Made by a program: the position numbers and the translations under genes
Part shown: positions 22,612 through 31,294 of the stretch, piece after piece
Position numbering within the stretch: the first letter of the stretch is position 1
Layout of the letters: each line of letters begins with the position of its first letter
The notes under the pieces: model-generated
Database searches by the model: none
Told to the model about the DNA's origin: nothing
Seen by the model: the letters and a program-made list of their open reading frames with translations, nothing else
Source: Tubulanus polymorphus
Taxonomy: Eukaryota; Nemertea; Palaeonemertea; Tubulaniformes; Tubulanidae
Direction of reading: 5' to 3'
NCBI RefSeq assembly: GCF_964204645.1
Contig: NC_134025.1
Coordinates: forward strand, 16,090,001 to 16,154,000
Length of the DNA stretch: 64,000 nt

Positions 22612-22666
22612 AGTTCAAATTGTTATTGTTGTCGCTTTGAGCTCCCTTGGAGCTTGTCCAACCCAC

Positions 22667-24348
22667 TTATTTGTAGCTTAATTTGCTGTTGACTTGAGAC
22701 TGATTGTATCCGGGCTGATTTGCCGGTGAGTTTCTGTAGGTAGAGTTGCCGGCGTAATAACTAGGCTTTTTTGATGTCTTCCATGACTGCCTACCAGCCT
22801 TAGCCTGAGATTCTCTGATCTTGGTGGCCTCCGCATCAGCGGATGCGCAGCATCCAGAGAAAACCCGTGAGGAATTGCCCAGCGGTGCTCTGTATAGAGC
22901 TACTTTCACCGGGTCTGGAAGTTTGGAGTCGGCCAACAAGCTATATCTATTGATCAAGGCTAGGTTAGCCTGGATCCTTATACCCAAAGGTACTTGGTGA
23001 CACAACGCCTTGGCCATAGACTGTAGAATTCTCTCTATGGTCGCCACGTGTTCGGACATTGTCTCTGGATCCGGATTATCCTGGACTAGTTGAGACTTTT
23101 TCTAACTCGGTCACAACCAGCCAATCGTCCAGGTAACAGAAAATGCGAACTCCCTTCGACTGAAGGTGTTTCTGAACCCTTTTGACAAGTTTGGTGTAGA
23201 CCCAAGGGGCTGAACTCAGGCCGAAGGGCAGAGACCGAAATTGGTATGTTCTTCCCCTCCAATGAACTCTTAAATACTTTCTTGAGTTCCTGTGTATTGG
23301 TACTTGTAGGTATGCATCCCTCAGATCTATGGATGCTGCCCATTGGCCTGGCTCCAGCCCCTGAATCACCTCCTTGGGTGTTGTTAGCTTGAATTTTGGA
23401 GCTATGATATAACGATTTAGAGCTGACAGATCTATTACCGTCCTTAAGCCCCCAGATGATTTTGGGACGGTGAAAATTCTTGAATACCATCCCGGGGATC
23501 CTAGAGGGATTTCTTCCAGCGATCTTTTTAAAATCATCTCGTTGATCGCTGGCATAACGTGGGACTCCTGCCCCCACTTCGGCCTCATTTCCACCGGCTG
23601 ATGAGATAGATGCGGTTTGTGAGAGAATTTCAGTCGGTATCCTTTGGAAACGATCTTTGTAGCCCAAGTGTCGCCAAATTTTTCTAGCCAGTGGGAAGAG
23701 GCGTCTTGAAGGCAAGAGCCCACTGGCCTGACATCTTCAACGGGAACCTGTGTTGGCGCGGCCACGAAAGGGTCGATTGAAGCCCCTACGTAATCTAGCC
23801 CTACCCCTTTGGGGATTGTCACTGTAAGAACTTTGAGAATAACTGACATAGTTCAAATTGTTATTGTTGTCGCTTTGAGCTCCCTTGGAGCTTGTCCAAC
23901 CCACTTATTTGTAGCTTAATTTGCTGTTGACTTGAGACTGATTGTATCCGGGCTGATTTGCCGGTGAGTTTCTGTAGGTAGAGTTGCCGGCGTAATAACT
24001 AGGCTTTTTTGATGTCTTCCATGACTGCCTACCAGCCTTAGCCTGAGATTCTCTGATCTTGGTGGCCTCCGCATCAGCGGATGCGCAGCATCCAGAGAAA
24101 ACCCGTGAGGAATTGCCCAGCGGTGCTCTGTATAGAGCTACTTTCACCGGGTCTGGAAGTTTGGAGTCGGCCAACAAGCTATATCTATTGATCAAGGCTA
24201 GGTTAGCCTGGATCCTTATACCCAAAGGTACTTGGTGACACAACGCCTTGGCCATAGACTGTAGAATTCTCTCTATGGTCGCCACGTGTTCGGACATTGT
24301 CTCTGGATCCGGATTATCCTGGACTAGTTGAGACTTTTTCTAACTCGG
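22667..24348 (-). repeat. Internal tandem duplication of the DIRS: gag end plus RT start, 1238-bp unit
   Basis: The gag C-terminal frame 22667-23059 recurs at 23905-24297, and the RT N-terminal frame 23076-23849 recurs at 24314-25087. Both are offset by exactly 1238 bp with identical protein sequence. Each internal RT copy is cut just after the YLDD box: DDWLVV is joined to the gag word ELEKV, followed by a frame change and stop. The junction reads GACTTTTTCTAACTCGGTC. The complete RT copy at 22477 differs from these two (R to W in box A, G to S before SSAPW), while the two internal copies match each other. Confidence 0.85.
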
Positions 24349-25312
24349 TCACAACCAGCCAATCGTCCAGGTAACAGAAAATGCGAACTCCCTTCGACTG
24401 AAGGTGTTTCTGAACCCTTTTGACAAGTTTGGTGTAGACCCAAGGGGCTGAACTCAGGCCGAAGGGCAGAGACCGAAATTGGTATGTTCTTCCCCTCCAA
24501 TGAACTCTTAAATACTTTCTTGAGTTCCTGTGTATTGGTACTTGTAGGTATGCATCCCTCAGATCTATGGATGCTGCCCATTGGCCTGGCTCCAGCCCCT
24601 GAATCACCTCCTTGGGTGTTGTTAGCTTGAATTTTGGAGCTATGATATAACGATTTAGAGCTGACAGATCTATTACCGTCCTTAAGCCCCCAGATGATTT
24701 TGGGACGGTGAAAATTCTTGAATACCATCCCGGGGATCCTAGAGGGATTTCTTCCAGCGATCTTTTTAAAATCATCTCGTTGATCGCTGGCATAACGTGG
24801 GACTCCTGCCCCCACTTCGGCCTCATTTCCACCGGCTGATGAGATAGATGCGGTTTGTGAGAGAATTTCAGTCGGTATCCTTTGGAAACGATCTTTGTAG
24901 CCCAAGTGTCGCCAAATTTTTCTAGCCAGTGGGAAGAGGCGTCTTGAAGGCAAGAGCCCACTGGCCTGACATCTTCAACGGGAACCTGTGTTGGCGCGGC
25001 CACGAAAGGGTCGATTGAAGCCCCTACGTAATCTAGCCCTACCCCTTTGGGGATTGTCACTGTAAGAACTTTGAGAATAACTGACATAGTTCAAATTGTT
25101 ATTGTTGTCGCTTTGAGCTCCCTTGGAGCTTGTCCAACCCGCTTTTTTGTAGCTTAATTTGCTGTTGACTTGAGATTGATTGTATCCCGGCTGATTTGCC
25201 GGTGAGTTTCTGTAGGTAGAGTTGCCGGCGTAATAACTAGGCTTTTTTGATGTCTTCCATGACTGCCTACCGGCCTTAGCCTGAGATTCTCTGATCTTGG
25301 TGGCCTCCGCAT
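24314..25312 (-). repeat. Third RT-start copy and broken gag end
   Basis: RT N-terminal frame 25087-24314 (identical to 23849-23076) preceded by the gag C-terminal part 25312-25143. The gag text breaks off at 25312, where an insertion starts, and resumes at about 26444. It is therefore one gag copy split by inserted DNA, not two. Confidence 0.8.
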
Positions 25313-25638
25313 TGTATTTGTAATATTGATAGTTTGTGGTTGTTCTGATTCCATTTATTATACATATTTTTTTTACTAAATTGATTTTAGAAGTTATTCA
25401 TTTATATGTTATTCATGTATATATATATATATGAATTATTTCAATCACACTTGACTAACACTTTTAATGTTTAAAAATCTAACTCATACAAATATAAATA
25501 TTGAAATATGTTTAAAATATATCTATCTATCTATTCTATAAGAGCTCGTACTCTCGTACTCTGGCTTGAAAGCCTACTTTTCTAATTACTTATATATGTT
25601 ATTCATTTATATTTTATTCATGTATATGAATATTTTAA

Positions 25639-25908
25639 GAGTAATAGGGGTAATGGGCTTTCATATCAAAGGTTGAAAGGGCTAGTGAGTAAAAAATGAA
25701 AAATATGAAAATAATAATAATTTCTATTTGAATTAGGAGTGAAACTCATATAAAATGAAAATAAATTCGAGTGTGCGAGAATTATTTTTCATTTTTTATG
25801 AGTTTCGCTACTAATTCAAATAGAAATTGTTATTATTTTCATATTTTTCATTTTTTATGAGCTCGACCTTTCGACCTTTGGTATGAAAGCCCATTACCCC
25901 TATTACTC
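25639..25908. mobile_element. Fold-back MITE, ~105-bp arms
   Basis: Arms starting GAGTAATAGGGGTAATGGGC pair across about 105 bp with few mismatches and a short centre (about 25750-25790). There is no ORF. Long arms with almost no interior are typical of fold-back elements. Confidence 0.8.
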
Positions 25909-26242
25909 CTATCTCCTCAATGCTTAAATCTACCCGCAAATATCGGGACAGTTGAACACTGCAGACAATTGCCGAAGTTCATTCGGAGGTGTAAATTTTA
26001 ATCCCGAAATATAAGGACCATAATTTCAATTGTAGATGATTTTTGGAAACATTGACGCTGTTTTAGGACCGTTAAAGGTTTTAACTAGCAACAAAATTGA
26101 TTTTTGAAAATTTGCCGGAAGTACGATCACCAGATGGCGGGGCATGAGTGCTCTGTCGGAAATGACCGAATGCCTCTTCGGGATTGCCATGACGTCAGCT
26201 GTCCCGATATTTGCTGGTAGATTTAAGCATTACGGAGACAGG
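25909..26242. mobile_element. MITE adjacent to the fold-back, ~43-bp inverted ends
   Basis: CCTATCTCC...AATGCTTAAATC at the left matches, inverted, CCTGTCTCCGTAATGC... at the right, continuing through GCAAATATCGGGACAG (left arm ends about 25951, right arm starts about 26204). The interior contains TCACCAGATGGCGG (26127-26140), a 13/14 match to the CTCF core consensus. Confidence 0.75.
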
Positions 26243-26426
26243 ATCGGTTCCTGCCTTTTTAAGCATAATCTGCAAAACGTGTGGACTATGCCATTATGCT
26301 GACTACATAGAAAATAGGGTGGGTAGGAATGTTACTGACTTACTGTCTGGGCGATTACACTATGCTTTGTAGGGGTGGTAGGTAAGCATATGGCTATACC
26401 ATAATGCTAAATACAAGGGGTGTGAT

Positions 26427-27911
26427 CTACTGTCTGAGCAATGCGGAGCATCCAGAGAAAACCCGTGAGGAATTGCCAAGCGGTGCTCTGTATAGAGCTA
26501 CTTTCACTGGGTCTGGAAGTTTGGAGTCGGCCAACAAGCTATATCTATTGATCAAGGCTAGGTTAGCCTGGATCCTTATACCCAAAGGTACTTGGTGACA
26601 CAACGCCTTGGCCATAGACTGTAGAATTCTCTCTATGGTCGCCACGTGTTCGGACATTGTCTCTGGATCCGGATTATCCTGGACTAGTTGAGACTTTACT
26701 TTTTCTAACTCGCCGTGCATGGCAACCAGTGAAATGTCTTGGAAAGACGCGATTTGACAAATGCTACGAGCTAATTGGTTCAACGCTCCCATTGCTTGTT
26801 TTGTTAAAGTGTAGGAGGGCGGTGGTTTTTTGGGTAGTCCTATCGTGGTTGACCCATCGGAGTCTAACTCAAAGTGTGGTTTGAATTCCGTATCATAAGC
26901 ACCTGGTGTGGCGTAATAATAAGTCTTGTACCCCAATATGGGAGGATACAACGGAGAGAAAAATTTTGAATCCTTCATGCCTGCCTCTAATGGAGGATAA
27001 GACCAAGTATTGTCTGTACGCTTACCACCCCACAGTGTCGTGTCCAAAGTCTCACGCCATTCTTCTCTATATGCAGAATGTGGTGCTAAAACTAACTCTT
27101 CAGTGTCATCGGATGGACTGAAGATTTTGGCGGCCGACCCTCTAGGCTGGGTTGTTTTAGGTTTGGCCTTGGTACCTCCGTACCGGGAGAAAACTTCTTT
27201 TACTAAGTCCTTGAATGGAATGTCTCCCGTCTCTTCCATTGTGGATGGTGACGGAGAGCACGATCTGTGCATGTCTCCGTCCCTGGATAGACCAGGATCT
27301 TCTGGATCATGAGATTTTTCCTCGTCAGAAAAATCGTTGACATCATCCAACACCAACCCATCTGTTGGGTTGCAGGACAGCCCTGTTGGCACTGATGGAG
27401 GCTTGGGGCCCAGGGTTTCCTTACCTTTTAGTTGTTCCTTAAGGGAAGCGATCTCCTGCGAGAATATCGCTAGCATATTCTTGATGTCACTAGAGTCAGA
27501 CGGCTTATCAGCCGGTGATCTAGAACGTGAGCGACGACGTTGTTGCTTATGAGCACGCTTGTGCCTACGCCTGGTAGGTGACGGAGAATAGGTTCGACTT
27601 ACTCTAGAACGGGATCTAGAACGAGACCTTGACCCAGAGCTGGGGTCAGACGGTGAACGACGTCGTTTTTTATTAGAGCGCTGGTGCCTACGTCTAGTAG
27701 GAGACGAAGAGTCGGACCGACTAAATCTCGATCGGGACCTGGACCTAGACACGGATCGTCCCGGATCATTGCCCTGTTTCTGAGTATCCGGGCATTCAGG
27801 TGTATCAACCTTGCCCGATGAGGACGCTGGGGTCTTAGAAGGTGTATCAACCTTGCCCAAACGTTTAAATCTCGGTCCCCTAGGGGAACTGGAGACGTCG
27901 TGATCCGACAT
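26427..27911 (-). CDS. DIRS gag-like ORF1, SR-rich, truncated by insertion
   Basis: The ORF starts MSDHDVSSSPRGPRF at 27911 and runs 494 codons. Residues about 45-135 are dense in Arg-Ser dipeptides (SRSRSRSRF, RRRHKRAHKQQRRR), probably an RNA-binding, disordered region. An acidic Asp/Ser stretch (about 185-225) and a more ordered part follow. The latter includes WSYPPLEAGMKDSKFF, LPKKPPPSYTLTKQAMGALN and VATIERILQSMAKAL. The tail (ALLRQ) is read from inserted DNA; intact copies continue into a Gln/Asn/Ser-rich end. No zinc knuckle is visible. The position before RT and the lack of other similarity suggest a nucleocapsid role. Confidence 0.75.
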   Translation of the reverse strand: MSDHDVSSSPRGPRFKRLGKVDTPSKTPASSSGKVDTPECPDTQKQGNDPGRSVSRSRSRSRFSRSDSSSPTRRRHQRSNKKRRRSPSDPSSGSRSRSRSRSRVSRTYSPSPTRRRHKRAHKQQRRRSRSRSPADKPSDSSDIKNMLAIFSQEIASLKEQLKGKETLGPKPPSVPTGLSCNPTDGLVLDDVNDFSDEEKSHDPEDPGLSRDGDMHRSCSPSPSTMEETGDIPFKDLVKEVFSRYGGTKAKPKTTQPRGSAAKIFSPSDDTEELVLAPHSAYREEWRETLDTTLWGGKRTDNTWSYPPLEAGMKDSKFFSPLYPPILGYKTYYYATPGAYDTEFKPHFELDSDGSTTIGLPKKPPPSYTLTKQAMGALNQLARSICQIASFQDISLVAMHGELEKVKSQLVQDNPDPETMSEHVATIERILQSMAKALCHQVPLGIRIQANLALINRYSLLADSKLPDPVKVALYRAPLGNSSRVFSGCSALLRQ

Positions 27912-28285
27912 GTTAAACCCTAGAATAAGCTGAAATAAAGGGTTAATTATTGATACGATTTTTAGTACAGATTATTAATTTTCGTGAATGATGAGACGGA
28001 AATCAATTACGTTGAATGATAATTATTAAATATATAAGGCGGGAGGAGCCGCTAAGAAAACAGCACGGCGCTCCCGCGGAACCGGAAGTAGAAAACCGGT
28101 GGCAAAATGTTGAAATGCGCATAAATTAAAAACGATCTCACCCGAAGTTCGACTTCTATTCCGAGATCAATCACTCTTATGTCTGTTTCTTATATCAATT
28201 AGAACGGATGTCCGATCCAACACGAAGAATTTTAACCGATTTACGAGCACTGCCGAAACACGTTCTCTAGAGAACAAGCGCCAAG

Positions 28286-28421
28286 CAAAAAGATGATGGC
28301 GTCTCGCCAGATGGCGCTATGTTACGGCGCCCCTACCAAAAGTCGATTCGGGCGTTATCTGCCTAGCCAAAAGCAATATGGCTATAGTGTATTTTCCCAG
28401 GGAATGTATTCGAAGTAAATA
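28286..28421. repeat. DIRS terminal inverted repeat, 5' end
   Basis: Matches, inverted, 18970-19012 (43 bp, exact) and 18740-18865 (about 125 bp, near-exact). It includes TCGCCAGATGGCGC (28304-28317). Just inside it is a perfect 14-bp palindrome, GTTCTCTAGAGAAC (28263-28276). Confidence 0.85.
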
Positions 28422-28863
28422 CAGAATAACTGTGCCAACAAAATATTATCTTTCAAAAAAAAAAAATACGAAGAAGTTATTTGGACAAACGTCCAAGGTC
28501 ACCGGATCTAAAAAACAATGCCATGAATATCTACCAAATATGAATGAAAACACACTATTTCTATTTCCAACTGATAAAACTGAAATGGCGAAACTCATCG
28601 AGCAACTGCACAACAAGTCGAGCACTGGTTGCGATGACGAAATCAATAATAGTCTACTTAAAAAACTTTCAAACTGTACAATTGATCCACTTTGTATAAT
28701 TTCTAACAAATCACTAGAGGAAGGTGTTTTCCCAGATTCCATGAAACTTGCTAAGATTATACCAATTCACAAGCAAATTAATAAATTAGATTTCACTAAC
28801 TACCGACCTATAACACATTATTATTCGAAAATGGAATTATTAAATTCGTGGAATCAGTTGTAA
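28422..28863 (+). pseudogene. LINE ORF2, RT half (right of the DIRS insertion)
   Basis: This frame carries the N-terminal RT region of a non-LTR element: LFLFPTDKTEMAKLI, then a K-S-S-T-G-x-D-D type motif (NKSSTGCDDEINNSLL), then EGVFPDSMKLAKIIPIHK and FTNYRPIT. It stops before the palm boxes A-C. By position, strand and family it is the continuation of the endonuclease half ending at 18709. The RT is 3'-truncated; no 3' tail is seen. Confidence 0.75.
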
Positions 28864-28964
28864 AGCTGAAAAATGAAATACAATTATGATTGGGCCAGGA
28901 TAAAGATAAAGCAATAAGTAACCTGGCAGACTAGGTTGAGGCAAATGTATGATTCATCCGTGGA

Positions 28965-29130
28965 ACACTGACCGAGGCTACAATATTGTAACCTAGGTCG
29001 GTTGACTTGCGCGTATTTATCTGCATACACTGACCGAGGCTACAATATTGTAACCTAGGTCGGTTGACTTGCACAGATTTTCCTGTTAACACTTACCGAG
29101 GCTACAATATTGTAACCTCGGTCGGTTCAC
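28965..29130. repeat. Three tandem 62-bp units with palindromic core
   Basis: Units start at 28965, 29027 and 29089 (period 62). Each has the imperfect palindrome ACCGAGG-C-TACAATATTGTA-A-CCT(A/C)GGTCGGT, and the outer linkers differ. The unit is symmetric around AATATT. No ORF. Confidence 0.8.
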
Positions 29131-29432
29131 TGCATTAGTCCACTAATCCAAGATAAAGATCAGTCAGTTAACTTGATCAGTTTTTGAAGTTATTGCTGGT
29201 CTGATATCAGTCGGTTGATTTGTAGTTTTGACTAACGTGGAATCCAAAAGTGTTTCAGTCAAATGTCTCCTATCATTGATGAATGACATGAACAGTTAGG
29301 AATGTACATCGTACACATTCCAAATTAAAAGCCTTATACTTATATTGCGCAATTGCCATGATTGATAAGAAAACGTTTCTAGAATCGGATGACAATTTAT
29401 ATAGAATGAGAGTCAGATGTGCATTGTTTTAG

Positions 29433-30137
29433 GGGTGTTCGAACTTCGCTGAATCACTGAATCGTTGATTATTATATTAATTTCGCTGATTTGAATTTAT
29501 TTCCAAATACGATGAATCCATGTATATTTTAAATATTCTCAAGAAAATGTTTCATTGATGAATTTCGTTACATATATTCTATAAAAATTCAGTCGGATTA
29601 CGGTAACAAATGTATTTTGCGGAGAGCGGTAACGGCTTTTGGCTTATGTCATTGGTACTTCGATGTAGTCTTTCAGCTTTAATAGGGATTCGCCCTTGGG
29701 ACCAGAGTTTCAGATATGACAGAAAAATATACAAAAAATCGTGACGATTGTTAGTTGAGACAACGATTGAAATGAAATTGTTTGACTGCTGGATGTGATC
29801 ACAAATAACAAACAAATCGTGACGATTGTTAGTTGAGACAACGATTGAAATGAAATCGTTTGACTGCTGGATGTGATCACAAATAACAAATAAGCTGACG
29901 CCTGCTTTTCCTAACCGGGCCGCTTAAAATACCACAATGTTAGAGCGCTGTTAACCACGTTAATCTTGCTCTTAAGGCGCTACTGTCGTCATATATGCGG
30001 TCACTTATATGATTTATCATTTATCATAAATTGTTTATTTTACAATTATTTGAAAAAATTAGTGAAATGAAAACAATTATGGTTATTAACACAGCATTCA
30101 GCGTGTCAGCAGTTCAGCGATTCAGTGCCTCAGCAAA
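29433..30137. mobile_element. Probable TIR element with CTGAATCA-repeat ends
   Basis: The left end GGGTGTTCGAACTTCGCTG and the right end (inverted, about 30030-30137) share GAACTT(C/T)GCTGA and irregular CTGAATC/GCTGAAC words. The same end occurs at 35893-36010, and an inverted diverged copy of the left end at 34830-34892. There is no transposase gene. Inside is the 78-bp tandem duplication. Confidence 0.45.
29736..29891. repeat. Tandem duplication, 2 x 78 bp
   Basis: ATCGTGACGATTGTTAG and the following 60 bases occur twice with one or two differences (GTGACG at 29741 and 29819). Confidence 0.8.
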
Positions 30138-30139
30138 GT

Positions 30140-31290
30140 TCAAAATTCTTGTTTTGGATGGAGATTGATAAAGAAATCGAAAGGCTGAATCCAAGAAATG
30201 TCTATCCCAGTTTTGAGCTCAAACGAAAGGCTGAATCCAAGAACATGTCTATCGCACTTTTGAGCCCAAACGTCCACTTTCACTTAGTAGCCACTTAGCA
30301 ATTAACAATATCGGCTACTTTCCCAGTAGTATACATTTAACATCAGTCACTCCAAAATAGTCTACCTTTCAATTCAGTTTGTTTTCCATAGTAGCTGTTT
30401 GAAAGAGTCTACTGCTGAAATGTGACCGTTTTAAAACATCTGATGTGCTAGTGTGCTAGCATTTTGATAGTGCACACTGGCAGGTGACTGCAACCAACCG
30501 ATTGTAAAGCGACCTAGCCGATAGTAACTCCTACCACAATAGTTTTACTCTCAAAACACATCGTTTCTAAAAATCAACTAGTGAAAAGTGACCATTTTGA
30601 GATGGCATGGTAATCTCCTGTTCAAAATAGCCACATCTGTCTAAGATTTGCAGTGATACGTGACAGGTTCAAAGGTACTGTTAAAGGGCCATATGCTTTG
30701 TATACAGAAATCTGTGTGCTTTGAATATAGTTCTGTGAATAGAAACTCCTAGTTGCTAAGAACCCCCTATATATCACGCTTAACAAAATGGAAATATCCA
30801 TTGTGGAAATAAATTATTATCATTATTATTATTATTAATAGGAAAATTATTGATTTATATAACATCATTATGGATTAAATCCGTATTAAACTATAATTGT
30901 GCCAGTTCTAATTTAGAATTTCATGATTTTTGTTTATATTTGCAATTATAAAACATGCTGGTGCATTCATACTGTCATAAATGTTTGATTCTGTAGAAAA
31001 AGATTTTTCTATTAGGCTTAACTTGCCTTCAAGGATATATGAGAGATGAATATACAAATAAAATCATATGTTCATAAAATGGATTATGTCTTTACATCTC
31101 ATTACCTGGATGTAAGACTACAAAACAATTTCCCAATAAATGTATCTAAAATACTTAGAATTAACCTACAATCATTGTTTATTTCGATACAATCAATTTT
31201 TAATCCATGTGATGTTCACTTTGTCACGCTGTTCTCTGCTTGTTCGTTTATGAATATTGAACTCTTTTATCGCTTGTTAGAATTGATACC
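30140..31290. other. No gene recognised; left flank of the piggyBac element
   Basis: Contains a ~50-bp direct duplication (CGAAAGGCTGAATCCAAGAA, about 30179 and 30224) and words such as CTTAGTAGCCACTTA and TAAGATTTGCAGTGATACG that return inverted at 35270-35345. There is no convincing ORF; the 82-codon frame at 31046 has no features. Confidence 0.45.
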
Positions 31291-31294
31291 TTAA

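Larger units (their letters stand above)
25313..26444. mobile_element. ~1.13-kb composite insertion in DIRS gag
   Basis: Uninterrupted copies read through GCCTCCGCATCAGCGGATGC. Here the text leaves the gag sequence after CCTCCGCA and returns at ATGCGGAGCATCC, with about six target bases lost or altered. The inserted DNA is AT-rich with a TA microsatellite (25417-25432), the two MITE-like fold-backs listed separately, and a 200-bp unassigned tail. No ORF. Confidence 0.7.
18709..28421 (-). mobile_element. DIRS-like tyrosine-recombinase retrotransposon
   Basis: Reading the minus strand, the order is: ITR (28421-28286), leader, SR-rich gag-like ORF (27911), RT/RNase H (to about 21000), tyrosine recombinase overlapping the RNase H end (21036-19516), and a composite 3' terminus (19014-18709). 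The 3' side holds an inverted 43-bp copy of the outer ITR (18970-19012) and an inverted ~125-bp copy of the inner ITR (about 18740-18865). Such internal complementary arrangements are typical of DIRS-group elements, which integrate a circular intermediate by recombinase rather than integrase. Consistent with this, I see no target-site duplication. The element lies inside a LINE ORF2. It is dead: in-frame stops, frameshifts, an internal tandem duplication and a ~1.1-kb insertion. Confidence 0.85.

Noticed and set aside
26404-26598. Plus-strand frames within DIRS gag (also 26657, 26906, 27010, 27337)
   Set aside because: Antisense shadows of the SR-rich gag ORF.
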